Below, piece after piece: positions 1 through 7,291 of a stretch of DNA of 26,406 bases; positions within the stretch are counted from its first letter, which is position 1, and every line of letters begins with the position of its first letter. The position numbers were made by a program, and so were the translations under genes. Below the pieces are notes generated by a model. The model was given only the letters and a program-made list of their open reading frames with translations. It was not told where the DNA came from and searched no databases. Source of the stretch: Colivivens sp963640465 (GTDB lineage: Bacteria > Bacteroidota > Bacteroidia > Bacteroidales > Bacteroidaceae); NCBI GenBank assembly GCA_963640465.1, contig CAVHYP010000036.1, positions 1-26,406 on the forward strand, given 5' to 3'.

Positions 1-4
1 CTCT

Positions 5-43
5 AACAGGTCTTCAGGACATGTCCCGAGGACCTGTTTTTTT
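5..43 (+). terminator. Rho-independent terminator of the gene upstream of the window
   Basis: AACAGGTC (5-12) pairs with GACCTGTT (31-38). An inner GGAC/GTCC pair (17-20 with 23-26) extends the hairpin, and a run of seven T (37-43) follows. It is read on the plus strand, so it ends a transcript that comes from outside the window. Confidence 0.85.
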
Positions 44-59
44 GTGCCTTTACTTGTTT

Positions 60-155
60 CGAAAATTTTCGATAAGCTAGAAGAGCAGAGTCAAGCTTGC
101 TCGAGCTATGCCATGGCGAGAAAATTTGCACGTAGTGAATGTCCGAAAATTTTCG
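60..155. repeat. Two identical 12-bp palindromes, CGAAAATTTTCG
   Basis: The perfect palindrome CGAAAATTTTCG occurs at 60-71 and again at 144-155, with start points 84 bp apart. Between them lie the smaller palindromes GCTCGAGC (99-106) and GCCATGGC (110-117). There is no ORF here. The copies lie upstream of the nadA promoter and could be a two-site operator or a decayed repeat element; the sequence does not decide which. Confidence 0.6.
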
Positions 156-192
156 ATTATGGAACTGCGATAATAAGTTTTTATGTTTATTG

Positions 193-225
193 TTGCAGGT
201 GTTTGATATAAAATTCGTAACTTTG
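193..225 (+). promoter_or_regulatory. Bacteroidetes-type promoter of the nadA operon
   Basis: The -7 element TAACTTTG at 218-225 matches TAnnTTTG exactly. TTG at 193-195, 22 nt upstream, is a fair -33 element. Transcription would start near 232, giving a leader of about 44 nt before nadA. Confidence 0.7.
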
Positions 226-275
226 CATACATTAATATTTTAACTGGCAACAGAAAAACATTAAACTGAAGAATA

Positions 276-1217
276 ATGGATAAGAATCAATTGAAGTCGG
301 AGATAGAACAGATGCGCAAGGAGAAGAATGCAGTTATACTTGCGCATTACTATACGGAGCCGGAGGTGCAGGATATCGCTGATTTTGTTGGAGATTCGTT
401 GGCATTGGCACAACGGGCTGCCAAGACTGATGCTGACATAATCATAATGTGTGGTGTGCATTTCATGGGTGAGACTTGTAAAATTCTGTGCCCTAAGAAG
501 AAAGTGATCGTTCCAGACTTGGAGGCAGGTTGCTCACTTGCTGACAGTTGCAAGGCTGAAGACTTGAAGGTTTATATCGACGAACATCCAGGATACAAGG
601 TGGTGAGCTATGTGAACACTACTGCTGAGGTGAAGGCACTGAGCGATGTGGTTGTGACAAGCTCAAATGCTCAGAAAGTGGTTGATTCTTATGCAAAGGA
701 CGAAAAACTGATATTTGGTCCTGACCATAATCTTGGTGAATATATCAACAGCACTACTGGTCGGCAGATGTTGCTGTGGAATGGGGGCTGTCATGTTCAC
801 GGACGTTTCTCTCTCGAGGGAATCCTTCAGTTAAAGAATACTTATCCGAAGGCAAAAATACTTGTACATCCCGAATGTCCTGCTGCCATTCAGGCAGTTG
901 CCGATAAGATTGGTTCGACAGCCGGACTTCTTAATTTTTCGAAGCAAGATGATGCAAGGGAATATATAGTGGCAACAGAGAGTGGAATACTCCATAAGAT
1001 GACTGAGGCATGTCCAGACAAGACATTTATTCCTGCACCTCCGGAAACAACAGATGGAATCGGGTGCAGCTGCAATGAATGTAGCTTTATGCGACTGAAC
1101 ACACTTGAGAAACTTCATCATGCACTGACGACTGAACAACCTGAGATCCTTATTTCAGATGAATTGATTGAGAAGGCTGTGAAACCAATTAAAAAAATGC
1201 TTGAGTTGAGCAAATGA
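276..1217 (+). CDS. nadA: Quinolinate synthase NadA
   Basis: NadA condenses iminoaspartate with dihydroxyacetone phosphate to quinolinate in cytoplasmic de novo NAD synthesis, using a [4Fe-4S] cluster. The 313-residue protein has the compact length of the Thermotoga-type enzyme. The three expected cluster cysteines are visible: C86 in AGCSLAD, C172 in GGCHVH and C269 in CNECSFM; C264 and C266 are additional. Other family signatures are the N-terminal LAHYY (residues 22-26), FVGDSL, FGPDHNLGEY and HPECP. It is the first gene after a good promoter and overlaps the next gene by ATGA, so it probably heads a six-gene operon. No nadB or nadC is in the window. The start at 276 leaves a 44-nt leader and no strong Shine-Dalgarno sequence, which is normal for this phylum. 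Confidence 0.97.
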   Translation: MDKNQLKSEIEQMRKEKNAVILAHYYTEPEVQDIADFVGDSLALAQRAAKTDADIIIMCGVHFMGETCKILCPKKKVIVPDLEAGCSLADSCKAEDLKVYIDEHPGYKVVSYVNTTAEVKALSDVVVTSSNAQKVVDSYAKDEKLIFGPDHNLGEYINSTTGRQMLLWNGGCHVHGRFSLEGILQLKNTYPKAKILVHPECPAAIQAVADKIGSTAGLLNFSKQDDAREYIVATESGILHKMTEACPDKTFIPAPPETTDGIGCSCNECSFMRLNTLEKLHHALTTEQPEILISDELIEKAVKPIKKMLELSK

Positions 1218-2284
1218 AGTCGGTTGCTGCATTAGTATCGGGAGGAGTGGACTCTGCTGTGAGTGTCTATATGCTCAAGGAGCAGGGGTTTGAACCGCAT
1301 CTGTTTTACATCAAGATAGGTCCGGACAAGGATACGGAGTGGAACTGCACATCTGAGGAGGATTTGGAGATTTGTAAGTGGCTTGCACACAAGTTCGGCT
1401 GTAAGTTTGACATCATAGACTTGCATAAAGAATATTGGGATAAAGTGGTTGGCTACACTATGGACAAGGCGCGCCTTGGTCTTACTCCGAATCCGGATGT
1501 CATGTGCAACAAATTGATAAAGTTCGGTTGTTTCGAAGACGTGGCAGGCAGGGATTTCGACTTGACAGCAACGGGTCATTATGCTACTACGACAGAGATT
1601 GATGGACGTACTTGGCTAAGTACTAGTCCCGATCCTGTGAAAGACCAAACCGATTTCCTTTGTCAGATTGATTCATTGCAGGTGCACAAACTGATGTTTC
1701 CTATCGGACATCTGTGGAAACACGAGGTGAGGAATATTGCGGATAGAGAACAACTGCTCAATGCACAACGTAAAGACAGTCAGGGCATTTGTTTCCTTGG
1801 TGACATCGATTTCCGTGAGTACATAAAGAAGAATCTCGGGGAAAATCCCGGAGATGTGAGGGAACTGGAGACAGGACATAGGATAGGTACGCATAGAGGA
1901 TTGTGGTTCTACACCATCGGTCAGCGCAAAGGACTAGGTTTTGGTGGCGGTCCTTGGTTTGTGGTTAAGAAGAATGTCAAGCGTAACATCCTGTTTGTCA
2001 GTCATGGCTACGATCCGGAGAAGGTGTACAAAGATCATATAAAGATGACTGATTTCCACTTCATAACGGCAGACCCTTGGATTGGAGATGACGAAATAGA
2101 ACACAAGATCACTTTCAAGATACGACATACGCCTGAATACTTGAAAGGTACAATACAGAAGGCAGATGATGGAATTTGGCATGTGCAGGCATACGATAAG
2201 ATTCATGGAGTCGCTCCAGGACAGTTCTGTGTGGTTTATGATGAAAACCATCACTTGTGTTTTGGGAGTGGGGAAATAGTTTAG
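1214..2284 (+). CDS. mnmA: tRNA-uridine 2-sulfurtransferase (MnmA/TrmU family)
   Basis: This cytoplasmic enzyme adenylates and thiolates U34 of the Lys, Glu and Gln tRNAs (s2U34). The PP-loop is SGGVDS at residues 9-14. The catalytic cysteine pair is C98 (NPDVMCNK) and C193 (DSQGICFLG), placed like C102 and C199 of the E. coli enzyme. TGHYA (120-124) and the C-terminal barrel ending FGSGEIV complete the fold; 356 residues is the usual length. The region after the PP-loop (IGPDKDTEWNC) differs from the E. coli type. Bacteroidales often carry two mnmA paralogues, so this may be one of two copies. The start codon lies inside the nadA stop (ATGA), indicating translational coupling. Confidence 0.93.
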   Translation: MKSVAALVSGGVDSAVSVYMLKEQGFEPHLFYIKIGPDKDTEWNCTSEEDLEICKWLAHKFGCKFDIIDLHKEYWDKVVGYTMDKARLGLTPNPDVMCNKLIKFGCFEDVAGRDFDLTATGHYATTTEIDGRTWLSTSPDPVKDQTDFLCQIDSLQVHKLMFPIGHLWKHEVRNIADREQLLNAQRKDSQGICFLGDIDFREYIKKNLGENPGDVRELETGHRIGTHRGLWFYTIGQRKGLGFGGGPWFVVKKNVKRNILFVSHGYDPEKVYKDHIKMTDFHFITADPWIGDDEIEHKITFKIRHTPEYLKGTIQKADDGIWHVQAYDKIHGVAPGQFCVVYDENHHLCFGSGEIV

Positions 2285-2299
2285 AACGAGAGAATAGAT

Positions 2300-3691
2300 A
2301 TGAGACATATAATAGACATTCACGATGCAGTGGCTCGCCATCCGGTTTACAGACTGGCGCATCCGGTAGACTTTCAATTTGACGAGGGTGAGCAACTGGC
2401 TATTGTGGGTGACAATGGTGCGGGCAAGAGCTTGCTTGTGGACATGATTACAGGCAAGCACCCACTGATTGACGACGGGAAAGGTTCGTATATCCATTAC
2501 GATTTCACTTCACGTGAGTCGAAGATGGTTTACAACAACATAAAGCACATCACTTTCGAGGATGCGTATGGTACAACCGAAGGTCGCTATTACTATCAGA
2601 TACGCTTCAACCAGACGGAGTTTGACGACAAACAGCATCTGTTTACCCTTTCGAGCGGTGAACTACGCAAGTATCAGTTGAAGAAAGTGCTGGAAGACAA
2701 TCCAAGAGTCTTGATTATGGACAATCCATTTATCGGATTGGATGTCAATGCACGTAAGATGCTTGACGATACTCTGACAAAGTTGATAAAGGAAACTGAT
2801 TTGCAGGTGATACTTGTGCTGTCGAAGACTGACGACATGCCACAGTTTGTGACCCATGTGGTGGAGGTTAAGGAAAAGACAGTAGGGGAGAAACAAACTC
2901 GTGCTTCCTACTTCCAACACCAACAGAAAGTCCCGGAAAGAGTGCTTTCGGATTCCAAGACGGAGTGCATCCTAAATCTTCCATACGACGAAGACGAGTC
3001 GGCAAGCATTCCTAAGGGAACGCAGCAGGTGGTGGATTTCAAAGATGTCTGCATTAAGTATGGTGAGAGAATCATCCTGAAAAAACTCAATCTCACGGTG
3101 ATGAACGGAGAACATTGGGCCTTGACAGGTGAGAATGGTGCGGGCAAGAGTACATTGCTCAGTATCGTGTGTGCAGACAATCCCCAGGCTTATGCCAACG
3201 ACATAGTGCTGTTCGGTCACAAACGTGGCAGTGGTGAATCCATTTGGGACATAAAGAAACATATAGGTTACATTTCACCCGAGATGCACAGAACTTTCAT
3301 TCGCGACTATCCGGCAATAGATGTGGTGGCAAGTGGACTTCATGACACTGTAGGACTCTACAAAAAATCACGTCCGGAACAAGTTGGAATCTGCGAGTTC
3401 TGGATGGACATGTTTGGAGTGTTACAGTACAAGGATACATCATTCTTGAAATTGTCGAGTGGCGAACAAAGGCTTGTGTTGCTTGCCCGTACCTTCGTGA
3501 AAGACCCTTCACTGCTTATTCTTGATGAACCGTTGCATGGTCTCGACATGAAGAACCGTCGCCTAGTGAAGGATATCATCGAGACATTCTGTGAGAGACG
3601 CAACAAGACACTCATAATGGTTACGCATTATCATGAGGAATTCCCTAAGTGCATTGACCACAGTATATTCCTTAAGAAACAAACAAATTAA
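2300..3691 (+). CDS. Tandem ABC ATPase (ModF/PhrA-like), first domain degenerate
   Basis: One chain of 463 residues carries two ABC nucleotide-binding domains and no membrane segment. Domain 1 has Walker A GDNGAGKS (37-44), signature LSSGE (118-122) and Walker B ending LIMDNP, so Asn142 replaces the catalytic Glu; its switch region reads LSKTDD without the usual His. Domain 2 is complete: Walker A GENGAGKS (277-284), LSSGE (385-389), LLILDEP with E410, and VTHYHEE with H443. This layout resembles E. coli ModF (formerly PhrA). Absence of a permease in the window and the missing hydrophobic segments argue for a soluble regulatory or stress ATPase rather than a transporter. It starts 15 nt after mnmA and ends 14 nt before the next gene. 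Substrate or partner is unknown. Confidence 0.85.
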   Translation: MRHIIDIHDAVARHPVYRLAHPVDFQFDEGEQLAIVGDNGAGKSLLVDMITGKHPLIDDGKGSYIHYDFTSRESKMVYNNIKHITFEDAYGTTEGRYYYQIRFNQTEFDDKQHLFTLSSGELRKYQLKKVLEDNPRVLIMDNPFIGLDVNARKMLDDTLTKLIKETDLQVILVLSKTDDMPQFVTHVVEVKEKTVGEKQTRASYFQHQQKVPERVLSDSKTECILNLPYDEDESASIPKGTQQVVDFKDVCIKYGERIILKKLNLTVMNGEHWALTGENGAGKSTLLSIVCADNPQAYANDIVLFGHKRGSGESIWDIKKHIGYISPEMHRTFIRDYPAIDVVASGLHDTVGLYKKSRPEQVGICEFWMDMFGVLQYKDTSFLKLSSGEQRLVLLARTFVKDPSLLILDEPLHGLDMKNRRLVKDIIETFCERRNKTLIMVTHYHEEFPKCIDHSIFLKKQTN

Positions 3692-3705
3692 AAATATATA
3701 GACAG

Positions 3706-5103
3706 ATGAAAAGAATCTTATTTTTTACAGTTACCATGCTTATGACTCTCATGTCATTTGCTCAGAAACAATTATTGCCTGACCTTACCTACAGCAAAGA
3801 ACTGGCAGTGGTGAAAGGACAGTTGACAGGAATGACCGATGCCAACAAGAAAGACAGCATCGAAATCAGTTGCACTCCTTCGTGGGCAACTGACGCTATC
3901 GTGGAGAAAGTGAAAGTGAATGCCGATGGCTCGTTTGATGCGCAGTTTGATGTGTGTGTCAATTCATTGGCTTCAATTAGTCTTGGAGTGAGAAACGATA
4001 AGACATTTTATATTGTACCGGGCGAGACCGTGAAGGTGATAATCGACCTCAGCTCATCACAGGTGAAGTGTGAGGGTGCGCTTGAAAAACTCAATAACTC
4101 GCTTGCTAATTATTATGAGGAGTACAACGAACGTGGACTCAACCGCGAAATCAATGGTCTTGGCATTCGCAACTTGAAGGGCTTTAGCGTTCAGCAGTAC
4201 AAGGAAAAGTTACTGTCGATGTACAATGATGGAGTGAGAAAACTGAAAGGCGACAAGCGCTTGTCCGCTGAATTCCGTGAATATATGCTTCCATTCTATC
4301 AGCAAATAACAGCCGCGCTGATGACTGGTTACAGCAAAATTCTGAAGTATGCCAACCAGGGACAAGGTGAGTACGTTCAGCCAGAGGGCTACTACGATGA
4401 CGTGAAAGACTGGAACTTCACAGCAAAGAACGGTTTCCTCTATGCACAAGGAGGCAATGTCTCTTCATTGGCAGAAATGATATCGGAGACAACCGGTGGC
4501 AAGTTTACTTTTCCTGTAAGTGCCAATCAGATAGTCTCAGCCAAGAAATACATGACTTCACTCGACAATATGAAGCCTTTGACCGATTCAGACTTCACTG
4601 CCATCAAGTCTGAATGTCCTGCATTTGAGGATATGCTCAGAAAGCAGAACGAGGTGACAGTGGCAAAGATTGAGGAGAACGACAAAAACCATTTGTTTAC
4701 AATAAAGTCTGTGGATGAGAACTTGACAGGTGAAGATATCTTCAAGGCGATCGTAAAGGACTATAAGGGAAAGATGGTGCTGGTGGATTTCTGGGCAACA
4801 TGGTGTGGACCTTGCCGTGCAGCAATGAAGACAATTCTTCCAGTGAAAGAAGAACTTTGGGGCAAGGCACAATTCGTTTATGTTACTGGCGAGACAAGTC
4901 CAAAGGCACTGTGGAACAAGATGATTCCAGATATTCATGGAGACCATTATTATGTTACTGCAAACCAGTGGGATACACTCCTTAAACAGTTTGAAGCCCA
5001 GGGTATTCCAGCATACGTGGTAGTGGACAAAGAAGGAAACGTGATGACCAAACACATCGGATATCCAGGAAACGATGTGATTAAAGAAGAGTTGTCGAAA
5101 TAA
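3706..5103 (+). CDS. Secreted thioredoxin-like (TlpA/ResA-type) disulfide protein
   Basis: The protein has 465 residues. An N-terminal signal peptide of about 19 residues (MKRILFF...SFAQ) sends it to the periplasm or envelope. Residues about 33-120 form a beta-rich domain resembling the DUF4369 domain often placed before thioredoxin folds in Bacteroidetes, followed by a helical middle. The C-terminal thioredoxin fold has VDFWATWCGPC with the redox pair C367/C370 and the cis-proline motif GIPAYVVVD. It probably reduces or shuffles disulfides in envelope proteins; the partner is unknown. It lies 14 nt after the ABC ATPase and 16 nt before the esterase, within the nadA operon. Confidence 0.88.
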   Translation: MKRILFFTVTMLMTLMSFAQKQLLPDLTYSKELAVVKGQLTGMTDANKKDSIEISCTPSWATDAIVEKVKVNADGSFDAQFDVCVNSLASISLGVRNDKTFYIVPGETVKVIIDLSSSQVKCEGALEKLNNSLANYYEEYNERGLNREINGLGIRNLKGFSVQQYKEKLLSMYNDGVRKLKGDKRLSAEFREYMLPFYQQITAALMTGYSKILKYANQGQGEYVQPEGYYDDVKDWNFTAKNGFLYAQGGNVSSLAEMISETTGGKFTFPVSANQIVSAKKYMTSLDNMKPLTDSDFTAIKSECPAFEDMLRKQNEVTVAKIEENDKNHLFTIKSVDENLTGEDIFKAIVKDYKGKMVLVDFWATWCGPCRAAMKTILPVKEELWGKAQFVYVTGETSPKALWNKMIPDIHGDHYYVTANQWDTLLKQFEAQGIPAYVVVDKEGNVMTKHIGYPGNDVIKEELSK

Positions 5104-5119
5104 AATGGTCAGAGAATAA

Positions 5120-5695
5120 ATGAAGATAATCTATTTTCATGGTTTTGCATCATCAGGCGCTACGGGGACGGCAGAGTTGCTCCGTAAACTCTTGCCAGAG
5201 GTCGAAGTCATATCGCCAGACATACCGGTAGACCCTGATGAAGCATTGCCTTATTTGAAACAACTGTGTGAGGACGAGAACCCCGACCTTATCATCGGTA
5301 CATCGATGGGTGCCATGTATGCCCAGCAGATGTTTGGTTATAAGAAGATTCTTGTGAATCCTGCATTCAATATGTCGACCATGTCGAAGGTGTTCAAGAC
5401 AGGTGAACATAAGTTCCTCAACGGACGCAAGGACAATCAGAAGACATTCAAGATTACGAAGGAAATCATACAGAAGCACAATCGCATGGAGCGTCAGCAG
5501 TTCAAGGGTATAACTCCGTTTGACGAGGAAAATACCTATGGATTGTTCGGTGTAAACGACAAAACAGTCAATACCTATGACCTCTTCAAGAAACACTATA
5601 AGAATGCACTGCGTTTTGACGGAGAACACCATCTCAATGAGAAGGCTTTGAAGACAGCTGTGATTCCTCTTGCGAAACAGATACTGGGACTGTAA
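5120..5695 (+). CDS. YqiA/YcfP-family alpha/beta-hydrolase (putative esterase)
   Basis: A 191-residue single-domain hydrolase, the usual size for this family. The N-terminus IIYFHGFASS holds the oxyanion-hole HGF motif. The nucleophile elbow is GTSMGA with Ser62. D147 (GVNDKTV) and H170 or H171 (DGEHHLNE) can complete the triad. There is no signal peptide, so it is cytoplasmic. E. coli YqiA hydrolyses short acyl esters; the natural substrate is unknown. It is in the nadA operon, 16 nt after the thioredoxin-like gene and 32 nt before udk. Confidence 0.85.
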   Translation: MKIIYFHGFASSGATGTAELLRKLLPEVEVISPDIPVDPDEALPYLKQLCEDENPDLIIGTSMGAMYAQQMFGYKKILVNPAFNMSTMSKVFKTGEHKFLNGRKDNQKTFKITKEIIQKHNRMERQQFKGITPFDEENTYGLFGVNDKTVNTYDLFKKHYKNALRFDGEHHLNEKALKTAVIPLAKQILGL

Positions 5696-5727
5696 GAATT
5701 CGTTGAACCTTAAACATCACAAAAGAC

Positions 5728-6351
5728 ATGTTGATAATTGGTATAGCGGGCGGAACGGGCAGCGGCAAGACAACGGTTGTGAATAAGATTATAGAATCTT
5801 TGCCGGAGGGCAGTGTGGCTGTCATTCCGCAGGATTCCTATTACAACGATCAGAGCGACTTGCCACTGGAAGTGAGGAAACGTACCAACTTCGACCATCC
5901 GAACGCATTCGAATGGACGTTGCTTGCCCATCAGATAGAAGAATTGAAAAGGGGACATGCCATTGAGCAACCTACCTATTCTTATATCACGTGCACCCGA
6001 TTGAGTGAAACCGTTCATATAGAGCCAAAGGAAGTGGTTATAGTGGAAGGAATCATGACTTTGTATGACAAGGGACTGCGTGACCAGATGGACTTGAAGA
6101 TTTTTGTTGATGCTGGTGCCGATGAACGTCTGCTGCGTGTGATTGTGCGTGACATTGCAGAACGTGGACATCCGCTCGACATGCTCATCGACAAGTACCG
6201 TAACATACTCAGACCTATGCACGAAGAGTTTATCGAGCCAACCAAGCAATATGCTGATATCATCATTCCCAACGGAGGACATAATGAACAGGCAATAAAG
6301 ATGATGCAACAGTACATCCTTGGGCAGTTGCGTGATAAGGGTGCAATTTAG
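5728..6351 (+). CDS. udk: Uridine kinase
   Basis: Udk phosphorylates uridine and cytidine to UMP and CMP in cytoplasmic pyrimidine salvage. The P-loop is GGTGSGKT (residues 8-15), followed by QDSYYND and the nucleoside-binding NFDHPNAFEW. The C-terminal signature PMHEEFIEPTKQYADIIIP is intact. The 207-residue length is normal. In the lid segment the sequence reads RDIAERGHPLD, where most relatives have RGR; whether this matters cannot be told from the sequence. It is the last gene of the nadA operon and is followed by hairpins at 6389-6503. Confidence 0.94.
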   Translation: MLIIGIAGGTGSGKTTVVNKIIESLPEGSVAVIPQDSYYNDQSDLPLEVRKRTNFDHPNAFEWTLLAHQIEELKRGHAIEQPTYSYITCTRLSETVHIEPKEVVIVEGIMTLYDKGLRDQMDLKIFVDAGADERLLRVIVRDIAERGHPLDMLIDKYRNILRPMHEEFIEPTKQYADIIIPNGGHNEQAIKMMQQYILGQLRDKGAI

Positions 6352-6388
6352 TCGAACGTTTGACACTGTGTGTTCCATGCCATTACAG

Positions 6389-6426
6389 CCTGGATTTCGC
6401 AATATTCCAGGATGAGAAAAATCCTG
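6389..6426 (+). other. Two mutually exclusive hairpins after udk
   Basis: CCTGGA (6389-6394) can pair with TCCAGG (6406-6411), or CAGGAT (6408-6413) can pair with ATCCTG (6421-6426). The two hairpins share 6408-6411 and cannot form together. They lie in the 314-nt gap between udk and the next gene. They may only be mRNA 3'-end structure. Confidence 0.4.
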
Positions 6427-6460
6427 CTTGGACTTCATCTTACTCCAGGGTGAGATTATT

Positions 6461-6510
6461 ACAGCCTGACTCTCTCTGTTCCTAAATGAGATAGTCAGGC
6501 TGTATTTATG
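6461..6510 (+). terminator. Hairpin terminator of the nadA-udk operon
   Basis: ACAGCCTGACT (6461-6471) pairs perfectly with AGTCAGGCTGT (6493-6503), an 11-bp stem. The following bases are only moderately T-rich (ATTTATG), so it may be a weak intrinsic terminator. Its left end repeats ATTACAGCCTG, seen also at 6382-6392. Confidence 0.65.
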
Positions 6511-6603
6511 TCGTGGATCTATATATCAGATTTTATGCATAATGTATGTTGTATGCCTGTGTTATCATATATTAATCTGAATTTTTTTGTGTGGGGCAAG
6601 GGC

Positions 6604-6632
6604 TTTTTGTGTCAATGAATTTACTATCTTTG
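6604..6632 (+). promoter_or_regulatory. Promoter of the orphan lipoprotein gene
   Basis: TATCTTTG at 6625-6632 is an exact TAnnTTTG -7 element. A T-rich TTTTTG at 6604-6609 lies 15 nt upstream, slightly close for a -33 element. The leader to 6666 would be about 27 nt. Confidence 0.6.
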
Positions 6633-6665
6633 TCGTTCGAAAGAAACAATCAATAAATTATCAAT

Positions 6666-7136
6666 ATGAAAAAACTAATGTGGGTTTGTGCTGTTGCTGT
6701 CAGTACAATGATATTTGGAGCATGTTCGGTAGATACAAATGATGACTCGTATGCTACCGTGAGTTATTGGGGGGTATGCGACAGCATCGTCTTCGCAGAT
6801 ACTTGCGACACGGTCTTTGGCAAGTATATCTATGATGTCGTTGCTTCTAAGAACGTACCGCTGACAGGAGACTATTCCAGATTCCAGGAGTCAGGCCATT
6901 CAACAGCGAGCAGTGATCAGTCGGCTGCCATATCAATATGCAACGTACAGGCTGTGACGACATACGACAATATGCTGAAGACTGCTACTTCTTCGCATAT
7001 ACGCTCAGAGTTGGCTGCATTTGTAGGCGATACCCTGGATGTGGACTCGCTGGCTGCATTCAAGATTTACTACAGTCTATACGGATTCATTCGTTCGTCT
7101 GCCCAATGGATTTCATCCTATATGAAGGAGTATTAA
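6666..7136 (+). CDS. Small predicted lipoprotein of unknown function
   Basis: I do not recognise the family. The 156-residue protein starts with a lipoprotein signal ending IFGAC, with Cys20 as the lipidation site, and then SVDTNDD, an acidic stretch common in surface-exposed Bacteroidetes lipoproteins. The mature part contains about six aromatic residues near the N-terminus (SYWGVCD) and ends in a segment rich in Tyr (YYSLYGF, YMKEY). C20 apart, three cysteines are seen (VCDS, DTCDT, ICNV). It has its own promoter and is separated by 155 nt from the pectin lyase, so a functional link to that gene is not shown. Confidence 0.75.
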   Translation: MKKLMWVCAVAVSTMIFGACSVDTNDDSYATVSYWGVCDSIVFADTCDTVFGKYIYDVVASKNVPLTGDYSRFQESGHSTASSDQSAAISICNVQAVTTYDNMLKTATSSHIRSELAAFVGDTLDVDSLAAFKIYYSLYGFIRSSAQWISSYMKEY

Positions 7137-7291
7137 GTTCATATCTGCGAAAGCATTTCGTAAAGAGGCTGATTTTCGGTTTACAAAGGCATTAGTTATC
7201 TGTCCGCAAAAACGTATGTTGTCACTTTACGAAGATATAAGTTAAGAGGGTATAGAAGGTATGAACTAAAAGGACATAATAGATAATTGTC

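Noticed and set aside
226..275. Riboswitch in the nadA leader
   Set aside because: The predicted leader is only about 44 nt, too short for known NAD-related riboswitch structures, and no stable stem is seen.
1934..2497. 187-codon minus-strand ORF across mnmA and the ABC gene
   Set aside because: It is antisense to two well-recognised genes with intact motifs and has no recognisable domain of its own.
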